Program-made: the position numbers and the translations under genes | In this document: piece after piece, positions 34,083 to 44,700 of the stretch | Layout: each line of letters begins with the position of its first letter | Position numbering within the stretch: the first letter of the stretch is position 1 | Notes under the pieces: generated by a model | The model's database searches: none | What the model saw: the letters and a program-made list of their open reading frames with translations, nothing else | Told to the model about the DNA's origin: nothing | Source of the DNA: Rhipidocladum racemiflorum | Taxonomy: Eukaryota > Streptophyta > Magnoliopsida > Poales > Poaceae | Length of the DNA stretch: 64,000 nt | Assembly (NCBI GenBank): GCA_036346355.1 | Contig: CM070592.1 | Coordinates: 34,170,467-34,234,466, forward strand | Reading direction: 5' to 3'

Positions 34083-36474
34083 TCAGAGACCATGCTTGGT
34101 CGCGTCCAAGTACCATTCATGGAATTGCCGCATCTTTGTCGTTAGGTGGAGCAGCTCCTCACGCCTGACCAATGATCCACCCAATGTAAATGGCCATCTT
34201 ACTTGGGCATACTCAATTTCTGTTGTGCCTAATATTTGACTTGGGTCAAGCCCAGTTTCATCAAAGAATTGTAGCATCGCCTTAGCCTTCTCCTTCTCCT
34301 TCTCCTCAACTGTCATCTTCTTGTGGCATTCCTTTCGCAATGTGCTCTCGTAGTTTGATTGGCGAGGCATTTCTTTTTGATCCTTCAAATTTGTAATAGT
34401 CGTCAAGCCTTTGTGAAATTCTTTCGTGCCAGGTTGAACCTTCTTCTTTGGTGACTTGGGTCTAAAAAATTCAGTTACCTCACCTTGTACAATCTTATTG
34501 GTCTCCTCGTCGGTCATATCGTACGCCAGCTTCGAAAGTGGACGCAACTTCTTGGATTGGGTGGAGGACCTCGTCTTCTTGGGAGCTGCTGGCTGAGCTG
34601 GCTTGTTTCCTTTGGTCGGCGCCTTCTTGGGAGGAGACGGTCTTCTTGTGGGGCTTAAGTGCACGGGAGGTGGTGTAGAAGTTGGCGCATTCTTGGGAGG
34701 AGACGGGCTTCTCGTAGGGCATATGTGCGCGGGAGGTGGTGTAGGAGTCGGCGCCATCTTGGGAGGAGATGGGCTTCTCCTAGGGCTTATGTGCGCGGGA
34801 GGTGGTGTAGGAGTCGGGCTTCTTCTTGGGCTTGGGTGTGCGGGAAGTGGTGTAGGAGTCGGGCTTCTTCTTGGGCTTGGGTGTGCGGGAAGTGGTGTAG
34901 GAGTCGGGCTTCTTCGCAGAGAGGACACATCCATGTTATCTCGAAAAATTATGTGCCGTTTGCGCCATAGGATGAAAGTGTGTACCGCCTCTCCTAGCTT
35001 CGTACTCCCGTCACCTCCGGGAATTTCGAGCTCAAGGTCCTCGTACCCTGGGCAAACCTCCTCCACCGAGACCTTGGAGTAGTTTGACGGTATCTGTTGG
35101 CCATGGATGAGCTGCCCTGGCTCCACTGGGTGAACCATGCCATGCGCCGCCTTCAAGGAGAGGTTTCGCGCCCCGACATGCAGCTCACAAGGTGTCTGCT
35201 GCCTGATGTCATCTACGGGATACCTGTCCAAGTCCGCTTCGGGCAGCCCACCGGAAGCGCAGCTGCTCCGCTGCCCGGTGGGGCTGATGATGTTAGGATT
35301 GCTGGGAGGTTCCTGGCACGTCTCCTGCTGTTGGCTCTGGGCTAACTGTTCCTCTATCTGAGTCATGCGTTCTTCAAGCGCACTAAGTTGTTGTGCATGT
35401 CGAGCCTTGCTTCTCATCCGACTCCTATAGGTCTCGGCGTCCTGAGCGAAACCAACCTTCCACGGGACGACGCCAACGCCTCGTGTACGTCCAGGGTGCT
35501 CCGGGTTTTGTAGAGCCCTTGTTAGCTCATCATTCTCCCTGTTTGGCACGAAGCTACCTTGGGAAGTCTCTTCGATGGACTGCACAAGCCTTCTGGCCAC
35601 ATCTCTCAGCACCTCCCCAAACACCGCATTGCCGCTATCATCGAGGCCACCACTGTGAGCATAGAACCAATGCTTTGCTCTGTCAGCCCATTCCATTGTT
35701 GCGAGTGTGACACCCTTCGCTAGCAGGTCATGCTCCCTCTTCTCCCATTTGGGTATTGCTTGGCGGTAACCACCAGGGCCGAGTCGGTGGTGGTAATTCT
35801 TCTTCTGTGCATTCAGCTTGTTCTTCTCACTCAAACTTTGACCTTCCTCTGAAGTCTTGTAGTTCACGAACGCTTCCCAGTGATCTTGCAACTTCGGGAA
35901 CTTGTTGAAATCAGGCGTTCGATTCTCCTTGATATACTCTATGTTCAACTTCTTTTTATAAGTTTGGAATGCGATGGCCATCTTCTTGAGAGTGTAACTC
36001 TTCACCTTCTCTTCGGTCCCTTGGGGGAAGGTGAATGTCTCTCTGACATCGTTCCAAAGCATGTTTTTCGTATCTTCAGGAACCTGATCCCATTTTGCTA
36101 TGCTAATGGGCACGTGGTCCCTAACGTGGACGCCGCATGCCGAATTGAATGGCCCAATCACCGTCAAGGGTTTCTGAGGTTGGCCGTTCTCGTTGACTTC
36201 GGTGACAACATATCTTGCCTTCGGCTTCTTGGTTGGACCTCGCTGTCGTGATTGCCCGCTTGGTTGATCGATTTGAAAGCATGGTACAATCATGAATGGG
36301 TCAAAATGTTGGCTTAGCATGATAGTGAAATCGACAATCATTAACGTGATTGATTGTTACCTCTGCGGCCTCATCGTGCTCTGCGGCCTCATCGTGCTCT
36401 GCGGCCACATAACCACCATCTCCCGCAATCAAATTTTCCATAAATTCTTCTTGATCAAATCCTTCGTCGTCCAT
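34083..36474 (-). CDS. PttA/TnpA-like CACTA protein (Transposase_24 family)
   Basis: The main exon is open from 36341 to 34083; its true left border is probably an acceptor near 36250-36280. A first coding exon fits 36474-36361 (ATG, 38 codons, starting MDDEGFDQEEF, with AAEHDE repeats, donor GTAACA). The middle holds the plant PttA/En-Spm signature EWADRAKHWFYAHSGGL with W and H residues, then an alpha-helical RARHAQQLSALEERM/EEQLAQ coiled coil. After it comes a repeat-rich Pro/Ser/Thr/Arg tract (SPRRSPTPTP units), a lysine-rich segment and a C-terminal LGGSLVRREEL...FHEWYLDATK block. In En/Spm, TnpA binds subterminal repeats; this family is thought to act similarly. Intact main exon. It likely splices on into the Ulp1 module. 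Confidence 0.8.
34640..34920 (-). repeat. Tandem Pro/Ser-rich coding repeats in PttA
   Basis: Repeated units encoding SPRRSPTPTPLPAH-like blocks, at least five copies, the two at 34819-34912 almost identical. Length probably varies between copies of the family. Confidence 0.8.
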
Positions 36475-37410
36475 CGTTGTTTCTTAGGCTAGAAGAAGGC
36501 ACTGAAAATTAACGGCGTGGAAGACGGCGAGGAACAAATGCTGATTAGACCAACTCTACTTATACATTTCACATTTCACATATACTGACACATCTGACAT
36601 ATACATAACATTTGACATATAATTACTAATCTGACACATCTCACATATACATAACATTACCTCCACCACATGGAAAAGAACAGATATTGACAATTGAGAA
36701 TATATCTCTGGAGTAACCATTTCTTCACCAATGTAATCAATGATACATAAATCGACGGTCTCTAGATCATTTACTGCAACTGGAACTTACATCATTTTGC
36801 ATACAAGGCTTGACATTGCAAATATATTACCTTTGCAACATATACCAAAAAGTTTCGATTCTATACAAAGCAATTCAAATATATTACATTTTGCAGTAAT
36901 ATTCACATGAACAGGTGCCAATTGGGTAAGGTTACTACAGTTTTCACCGTTGGCTTGTAGCCGTTGCAAAAAAAATAAGATTACTAGTCATTTATAAATT
37001 CCTTTTATAGTTTCTACAATTCAACAATAATATATAAAAAAATAAGGTTATTAATATAAATTAAAAATATAAAAAATAAAGTAATTTTTGCACTCTTATA
37101 ATTCCAATGCAAATTGGAATCCTTGTTACATAAATTCAATTATTGCTTCTTTGCTTAATAAATAATAATAAATCATTATTATTCCACACTAAAATGATTT
37201 ACAAAAAATAAAAAAAGGTAATTAATACACAACTAGTATGTTAGTAGTCTATTACACCAAAAGAAAGCAAAGTGATCCATCACAATAGACAATTTAGTAG
37301 CATGGGAACACAGTAGACAAGATTTAACATGGAAAAAGAAAACTAAGCATCCATCAGTGATAGACTTTAACATGTAACAACGGAATAAACAACAAGTATT
37401 GTCTTATTTG
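36475..37410. other. Non-coding spacer between the two CACTA genes
   Basis: AT-rich, with repeated CATATAC/TGACACATCT-like runs near 36560-36660. It probably contains the PttA promoter; no clear TATA can be chosen. Confidence 0.5.
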
Positions 37411-37895
37411 CTAACTAATTTTATTTAACAATCGATCCTTCATTATGATCGCGCGCACGTAAGTAATCTGATCCTCTGTATCATTCAGGTCACTAATGTC
37501 TACGTCCACTATGAAAGGAGGCAGCTCGTCGAATTGATTATACTCTTCTTTGTCCGTGACGCCCTCAACTCCGACAATCCTTCTTTTACCTGAAAGAACC
37601 ACATGGCGCCTTGGTTGATCGCTACTGCTAGTCTTCTCATTTTGATTTATGTTTTCGGTAGATTTGTTATGCTGCCTCTTCCTTTTAGTAGGCTTGTCCT
37701 TCTGCTTTTTCTGTTTGCTGTCCATGTCCATCACATAGAATACTTGTGTCACATCATTAGCGAGCACGAATGGTTCATCCCTATAGGCCACTTGCTTGAG
37801 GTCCACAGTTGTCATACCGTACTTATCGATCTCCACGGCTGCCAGTTTGACCCATTGGCACCGAAACAGAGGGACTTGGTCCAACAGGTATAGTT
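37411..37895 (-). pseudogene. tnpD remnant: C-terminal DUF4216 part
   Basis: The minus frame shows LFRCQWVKLAAVEIDKYGMT and DEPFVLANDVTQVFYVMDM, the DUF4216 signature found at the C-terminus of CACTA TNPD, followed by a Lys-rich linker and an acidic C-terminus (VDVDISDL). The large Transposase_21 (tnp2) catalytic domain that should precede it is missing. It overlaps in another frame the end of the N-terminal fragment, so the two are joined at a deletion near 37870-37880. Cannot encode an active transposase. Confidence 0.75.
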
Positions 37896-38090
37896 TGTCA
37901 TGAAACCTCTTGTGAGCAAATGGAAGTGAAGGTGGCTGGAGTTTGCCCACTCCTTCTCATTCTTGCAGTCTATGCATGGACAACATATGTAGCCTGACGT
38001 CGTGTATGCATCGGCCGCACGAAGAAAATCTTGCAAACCCTGCAAGAACTCCGGGGAGCGTCGGTCCATGTACATCCATCGCCGGTCCAT
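37865..38090 (-). pseudogene. tnpD remnant: N-terminal transposase-associated domain
   Basis: The ATG at 38090 opens MDRRWMYMDRRSPEFLQGLQ, then CCPCIDCKN and HLLTRGFMTNYTCWTK. This is the Transpos_assoc zinc-binding domain that starts plant TNPD proteins. Homology stops at NYTCWTK, where DUF4216 sequence begins out of frame. It shows the internal-deletion origin of this non-autonomous CACTA. Confidence 0.75.
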
Positions 38091-39470
38091 CTACATTATA
38101 TTACATCAAGGTAACTTTTAGCTCATTTTCCGATAATGAATTGTTCAACATTTCCCAAAATCCAAATCAAGACAACTATATTTTTAAAATGATTTTATTT
38201 CATAATATACATTAAAGGCACAATATTTCATTACATATTTTTCCATAAAATGATTATTTGCTTCGGTATTCATACTCGACAAGTTTTTGCAACCTACTAA
38301 AATAATTAGTCAATGAAAATCTAGATTCAAAATTCTTCATCAATCGATGGAACCAAAACCTAAATATTAATGCAAGCATAATTTCACGACAGCTTTGCTC
38401 AAATTTTCAAAACTTTTTTTGAAAACTTTTTCACAAAATTTTTTAAAACTTTTCTCGAATCTTGAACTCATTTTATATTTTCTGTAAAGCCATTTATATT
38501 TTTATATTGTTTTAATTCGCAAATGAATTTAAAATTCTTCTTTTTTCCACATAACTATTGCAATTTGAAGATCCTAAACGCTATGATTTTCATGCACCAT
38601 TCTTAATTTCCCCAACTATATATGCACCATCCTACATCGAACGATGGAACTAAAATGTAAATTTGAGCTAGATCCACACCTTAAATGCGAGCTATATTAT
38701 AATCCAAGCAAATTTAAGCTTAGTTACCTTGGTTGCGAGTAAATTTTTGCATCCTACTTGAAAAGATCGAGCTAGAACTTTACATTTGTAATCTTTCATC
38801 GATTAATGGAAAAAATCAAATTTTTTTCATAATTCAAGCAAAGAAGAGGCTCCATTTAACACAAATGTAGTGAGGAATGATGTTACTAACCGTAGTTACC
38901 TTGGTTGGAGTAAAATGACCAAAATTTTAAAATTTGGGCAGCACCTCCCCTTCCTTGGAGCTCTTGCCCGAACTCCTGTTCTTCTCGCCGGCTGATCAAA
39001 TGATCTTGGTCCGCGGGAGAGCGGGAGGAGGAACAAGTTTAAATTATGACAGAGTACCGGTTGACAAGACAAGCCGGTATCGATAGTTTCACATCGCATG
39101 CAGGTTAGTGCCTTACACCGTACTAATATCCACTGCAATCGTAGCCGTTGCTACTAGATAGTACCGGTTCGAATACAAACCAAGATCGATGTGACTATCA
39201 AGACGGTTGGTACCTTTAACCGGTACTGACCACCCCCGAGCGTATGTTCATCCAAACGAATGCCTCTTCGAGTTGAGGCAGAGTACATGCGTCATCCAAA
39301 CACCCCTGGCCCCGAGGCGTATGTTCAATTGAAAAATCAGAATGCGTATGTTCATCAAATAGAACAGCTAATATTTAATATTACCCACCGTTAAAAATGT
39401 TCAAATATACAGTGACATTACATAGTGGATAATTAACATTACATAAATAAAAAGTTCAATTATTTCACGG
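38091..39470. other. Non-coding CACTA DNA upstream of tnpD remnant
   Basis: About 1.4 kb, AT-rich, no convincing ORF. Positions 39045-39235 contain CGGTACTGA-type motifs like those at the element ends. Confidence 0.5.
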
Positions 39471-39725
39471 TCACAGACGAAATTTCTCCTCGTCCTCCTC
39501 GTCGTCCTCGTCGTCCTCCTCCTCGTCGTCCTCCTCGTCGTCGTCCTCCTCGTTGTCGTCCTTCTCCTCCTCCTCGTCGTTGTCGTCGTCCTCCTCGTCG
39601 TCGTCGTCGGCGCGCTTTCTTTTTTTGGTGGCGGCGGGACGTGCCTGGGGTGGAGGCGGCACTGGGGACAATGGCTCAGAGTCGGAGGAGTCAGAGGAGC
39701 TGGCCGGAGACACAGGCTCTGCCAT
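39471..39725 (-). CDS. Acidic low-complexity protein with basic nuclear-localisation motif
   Basis: ATG at 39725 (MAEPVSPASSSDSSDSEPLS), a Pro-rich linker, KKRKRADDDD (a candidate nuclear localisation signal), then about 45 Asp/Glu residues from a GAN trinucleotide expansion. It lies near the right CACTA end, in the same direction as the other genes, and may be a first exon or a captured fragment. No family recognised. Confidence 0.35.
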   Translation of the reverse strand: MAEPVSPASSSDSSDSEPLSPVPPPPQARPAATKKRKRADDDDEEDDDNDEEEEKDDNEEDDDEEDDEEEDDEDDEEDEEKFRL

Positions 39726-39859
39726 GATCGGAAGAGCAAGATCGGTCTCTGTCAGTGCAGGTTCTCCATCTCGCTCACTCTGTTTATACTTCGCGCGGGA
39801 TGAACACGAAGAGGCGACGTGCGGGATCGAGGCGTCACGCGGGAGACTGTGCATTGAAA

Positions 39860-40266
39860 ACACCAACCGGCGCTTATCAGTACCGGTTGGTTACACTAAC
39901 CGGTGCTGATGTGGTATCATCAGTACCGGTTGGTTACACCAACCCGTACTAAGAAGCAAAGGAGCAGAAGTTTTTGCTTAGTACCGGTTCGTGTAACCAA
40001 CCGGTACTGAAGATCGAGAATCAGTACCGATTGGTTATATGAACCGGTACTAAGCAGCCTGCCCTGCTCCCGGGCTTCTTAGTACGGGTTGATGTAACCA
40101 ACCGGTATTGATGATACCACATCAGCACCGGTTAGTGTAACCAACCGGTACTGATGGTCCCCCCGGACCTGTAGACCGTTGAACCGGGACTGATGTAAAT
40201 GTCAGTCCCGGTTCATGCATGACCGGTACTGATGGGCCGGTATGGAAGGTCAGATCTGTAGTAGTG
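39860..40266. repeat. Right terminal inverted repeat and subterminal repeats of the CACTA element
   Basis: Many direct and inverted TCAGTACCGGTTGGTTACAC / AACCGGTACTGA motifs, about 10-12 in 400 bp, denser than at the left end. Ends CTGTAGTAGTG. Confidence 0.85.
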
Positions 40267-40269
40267 CAA

Positions 40270-40482
40270 GTTAGCGGCTTTGCTGGCTTGTAGCCGTTGG
40301 TGTTAGCATGCATCGATTGCATTCTCAAAAAGCACCGTCTATTGGCAGCGTGCATAGACCTAGAATAGAAGGAAGAAGACCTGGAAGATTTCAATAAAGA
40401 ATAATCGAATTTAATCGCATTCTATCTGCATACAAACTTCGTACCATATATAAATATTGTAACATGAAAGTAAATGCTTACC
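40270..40482. other. Unassigned DNA between CACTA and LTR fragment
   Basis: About 210 bp; nothing recognised. Confidence 0.5.
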
Positions 40483-40764
40483 AAAATTTGAGATCACAAC
40501 CATGCAAAAATTTCATATTTTATTACAGCGGAAGTATTGATACAATATGACCGATGAGGTCAACTAAACATGGCAAAAGAATCAAATGACTTGTAGTTTT
40601 CCACATAACTCGCAGGCAACTTACAAGGTAAAGCCTTAGAAAGAACCATAGTTAATATTCCCTTTTCTTGCGTCAAAAGTAAAGTTCATCAAGACACCTG
40701 CATCTTCACCTAAAAACAACAATGATAGCAAGGGTGAGTACGTTTCGTACTAGCAAGACTTGAG
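40483..40764 (-). repeat. Truncated LTR fragment (E) of the A/C/D family
   Basis: Aligns with about 41905-42165 of the D LTR (CACAACCATGCAAAAATTTC, the reversed polyadenylation block, CCTAAAAACAACAATGATAG, and stem-loop 3). Both sides are cut off; an older copy. Confidence 0.75.
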
Positions 40765-40765
40765 T

Positions 40766-40850
40766 AGAAATGGCAACGGGTATATACCCGGCGGGTATCA
40801 ACACCCCGTACCCGTACCCGTGGTAGCAAAATTCACCCGCTACAGTACTT
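40766..40850. mobile_element. Possible hAT-type transposon end
   Basis: TAGAAATGGCAACGGGTATA followed by CCCGTACCCGTACCCG resembles plant hAT termini. The fragment E alignment stops exactly where it begins. No matching inverse end was found before 41795. Confidence 0.3.
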
Positions 40851-41795
40851 CGGTGGCGCCGTCGCCTGGACTGCTTCTGGAGCCTTGCGTCGCACCGTCG
40901 CCGGCGCCTGGCTTGGCCGCGTCCGCGTGGAGGTAGCTTCCATTCGCCCGTCTGCGTCTGCCCGGCCTGGCACCGCTGTGCGCTTGTCGTGAGGCATGAG
41001 GATTGAGGAAGGAATGAAGAACTAAAGAAGCTGAGCCTGTGCCGCTGTGCCCATGTGCTGAGGAGTGAGGAGGCCAGGACTCAGGAGGGACCACATTGCT
41101 GGGTGCTGTGTGCATGTGCGCGCATGTGCTGCTTCCTGCTTGGTTTTGGTCCTTTGAGAGGACAAGAGCCAGGAGGTATTGAGCTAATTATCTAGCTAGC
41201 AGTACTACTGTACACTACTATCTACTAAATTACTAATGGAGTAATGGGTAGTGAGAGAAGATATGATAATGGATTAGAATATTAGATAATAGACTAGCTA
41301 ATATTAATCAATGAGGTAATGGATTAGGCGACTAGCAGCTACTAAAGCAGTAAAGCTAGAAAAAAGAATATGTGTATCCTTGGCATACACAAAAACCAGT
41401 CAATCATTAGCAAACTTTTTAGAAGAATGCACTACAATATCTTGATTTCATATTAACATTTTAGTGTATTTTATATTATGTCATTCGGAAAATGAATTTG
41501 CCTCGTGCTAGGTGTGATTAGCACATTAGTGGTACTAATTCAGTATTTTAATATGAATATGTTTGTAAGAATTTATTTTAGAAAAAAAGGAAATGTTTAT
41601 CAGCTACAGGATCTGATACAAATCGGAGTGTTGAGGAGTTAGAGCATACGTGATGCTGAATAATAACAATAAATTAATGGTAACTCGTTTTTGAACACCT
41701 TGTCCTGCGATGACTCTGCAGTCTGCAGAAAACAATCACTCCAGGGTAGATGTACAGTGTATGGACTGGAGTCAATTGACATGACTGCTCAACGC
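40851..41795. other. Unassigned DNA, GC-rich then AT-rich
   Basis: 40851-41110 is GC-rich and may be internal hAT DNA. The rest is AT-rich without recognisable features up to the D LTR. Confidence 0.4.
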
Positions 41796-44700
41796 TGTAA
41801 GACCCTCACTTTTATGCTACAGTACAAACATAAAAGCAAGGTTCTAATGTGCATACTGTACCATTCCCATGATCAGTGGCTGGCACGCACAAAACACAAT
41901 TTGGAATCACAACCATACAACAGTTTCATATTTTATTACAGCGGAAGTAATTTTACAATATGACCGATGAGGTCTACTAAACATAGCGAAAGAATCAGAT
42001 GACTTGTAGTTTGCCACATAATCCATAGGCAACTGACAAGGTAAAACCTTAGAAAGAACCGTCGTTAACAATCCCGTTTTCCTGCGTCAGAGTAATTGTC
42101 GATGTTCTTGCCTAAAAACAACAGTAATAGCAAGGGTGAGTACGTTGCGTACTCAGCAAGACTTGTAGTGTTTGCAAAACCTGAAATATATGCAGGCTGA
42201 ATAGAAAGTGGGTTTCTACGGTTGTTTTGCATAAAGCGAAGATTTGAATTGTTAATACTGAATAGTAATGGAAAGCATAAACTGAATTTAAAACAGTTTG
42301 ATAAGTAATCAAGATATCAAGTAATAAAAAGAATAATAACATTTTACTCACGGCCCTTTTGTGAGTAAAATAACGAACAAGACCCTCCATGGTCTTACAA
42401 AAGAAAATACAACGACAAGTGATATTTAACAGTCGTGAAACATTTTCCAAAGTCTTTTACCAAGGTTTTCAAAAATAGAAAACAACTAACTATGTGATGA
42501 CTTTACCAAGTGCTCATGATCATGAGCGGCTAATCGATTAGGTTTAGACTCTGCAGAGTTTGTACAGCTTTACCCACAAGATATGTTCTCCCTTTGTGGC
42601 AGTACATTAGCACACTTCCTTTGGTGTGCCGCCAGAGAGTTCATAACGAAACTGTTCGTTACTTGGACCTTAACTTTGCACTAGCCCAATGACGTTACTC
42701 CTGACTATGATGGAAGCAAACAAACAGTGAAGCAATAGTATTCAGGAGCCCGCGGCTCAAATGGTACAACAACAGCCCCAAATTCATAGCCAGGCATACA
42801 CCGTTACAACGGCAGATGCCAACACCTCGGTGATGACACCTCCCTCGAGCAAACCAATATTCGGAATGCCCGTGCTACAACTGCCTACCAATGTGCAAAG
42901 CTAATTCCCAAATAATTTAATAAGTTAAGACTGTCCCATTTCAGTACTTGTGGATGTACGGTTATCTTGGCCTGAAAACAACACATTAGCTCGGTCCTTA
43001 TTGTGACATGGGCGATACTCCACCCTATCTACGTACACGTTAAAACATGTACAACCGGCTATTGCCAATAATCACCCACGTCGAAACAATAGTTTTATTT
43101 TCATTTTTAACAAACTACCAGTGTCCTTTACTGCTTAAATAAACCATAAAAGATTTCATAAAGAAAAATGTGTGGGTGTAAAATGTTTCCGACATTAATC
43201 TAAAGCAGTGCTAAGCATATGCAGATTAATAAGCGATTATACCCATTTCAAAGAACTTAACCATTCCTATGGTTTTCATGGATCGTATGTCAACATGATT
43301 AAGGGAATCCATCAATTTGGGTTATAACTACCAAGTAACGCAAAATAAGGATTTATCGAAATATAAGCATGCAGGAAGATTCTTAATCACATTTTAGTTG
43401 ATTATGAAATCTGGGTTCAAAATGCTCAAAGGGGGTGCTTGCCTTGCTATCCGTTGTTTTTAGCGACGAGTCGAAGACGTAATCTTGCAGTTGTCGACGA
43501 CGAAGTCCGAGACGTCGGATTCTACACGTCGTATAACGGAAAAGAATAACAAATAGCAAATAGCACTTTCAATAAGGGCAAAAGGAAATCAGATGGAAAA
43601 TCAAATAACAAACATTACATTAAACAAGCATGGGAGTGAGTTTCTTTCATGTTGTAGTCTTTTATTGTCGATTAATGGTTTAGGGGTCGCATTGCACACG
43701 ATACCTTATTCTTTATGATTCATTCTATTTTAATTTACGAATTCAGGAAGCTAAGATTGTAAGATTAAATAAACTAAAATTCATTTTCAGGGTGTGAAAT
43801 TGTTTGTACTTAATATTAATTAGTTCATAAAACTATAAGTGTGAGAGTGACTACAAATTGCATGGTTAAACTCAAGTATATGCATTGGAATCACAGACTT
43901 TGAAGTTTACCCTTCAAGTAGGTCATGTTTTAATAGGATTCAGATGCAAAGCAAGATATATAGGAATATATATAAAATGCTTATGTAAATTAAGTTAGTC
44001 ATGTCTTAAGGAATATTCCAATGTCAATTTTAATAGGTATTGGAGTCTTTTGCTAATGTTCCATTTATTAAATAGAAGTTTATGTTAATTAAGGGTTAGG
44101 AATTTACTAACTAAATTCATCCCTACTTAATTTTTGCATGTTAGGAATACCCATTTTCCTAGAGACATATAGCATTATTTTTATTCCTATTATCCCTTTT
44201 TATTTTCTCTCTCTCTCCTTCAAATCCATTCCCCACTTTCCCTTTTCTTTTCTTATCCATTCAGCCGAATAGGCTCTTCCTCCTCCTAGCGCCTTCCTCT
44301 ATTTTTCCCCCATTTTCCCGATTTCTCTTCTCCTGGCCTCCTTGGTCTGCCGATCGACTCGGCGCTGCCGGCTCACCGGTTCCTCCGCCGGCTGCTAGTT
44401 CGCTCGGTCTTCCGCTGCGCTCACCCGCGGTTTGTGTCCTCAACCCCGCCGGTTCGTCCTTGGGCCCGGCCATGACCGCATCCTCCCGCGCACGAGCGCG
44501 GTCGTCCCCAGGCTGCTGGTACTCTGGCCCCGCCGCTGACCACTTCTTATGGCCTCGGATTCGCCGGCTCGCCCCCAAGCCTGCTACCCCTTACTTGGTC
44601 CCGCCATGGCCGCCGTTTCCAGATCCCCCTCCGGGTCTCATCTGGCTAACTTGGTTAGATCTTTCTAAACCCCACTCCTTACTCTATTTCTTCTGATGCC

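Larger units (their letters stand above)
32303..40266 (-). mobile_element. CACTA (En/Spm) DNA transposon, complete ends, non-autonomous (7964 bp)
   Basis: Left end CACTACTACGG, right end CTGTAGTAGTG, flanked by CAA on both sides (32300-32302 and 40267-40269), a 3-bp duplication as expected for CACTA. Both ends carry clustered CGGTACTGA/TCAGTACCGG subterminal repeats. Genes read on the minus strand: a tnpD remnant without its catalytic part, then a PttA/tnpA-like gene with a peptidase module. Transposition would need a full TNPD from elsewhere. Confidence 0.92.

Noticed and set aside
34603..35082. Gly-rich plus-strand ORF opposite PttA
   Set aside because: Mirror of the Pro-rich coding repeats on the other strand.
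39553..39909. Ser-rich plus-strand ORF
   Set aside because: Opposite strand of the GAN repeat that encodes the acidic tail.
40483..40764. Solo LTR
   Set aside because: Lacks both LTR ends; only an internal fragment is present.
41691..41963. ORF spanning the D LTR border, similar to 47636-47884
   Set aside because: Similarity comes solely from the conserved LTR end; upstream parts are unrelated.
44261..44696. Possible host gene first exon
   Set aside because: It is inside an LTR and its counterparts recur in other LTR copies, so not a resident gene; kept only as an antisense-leader finding.
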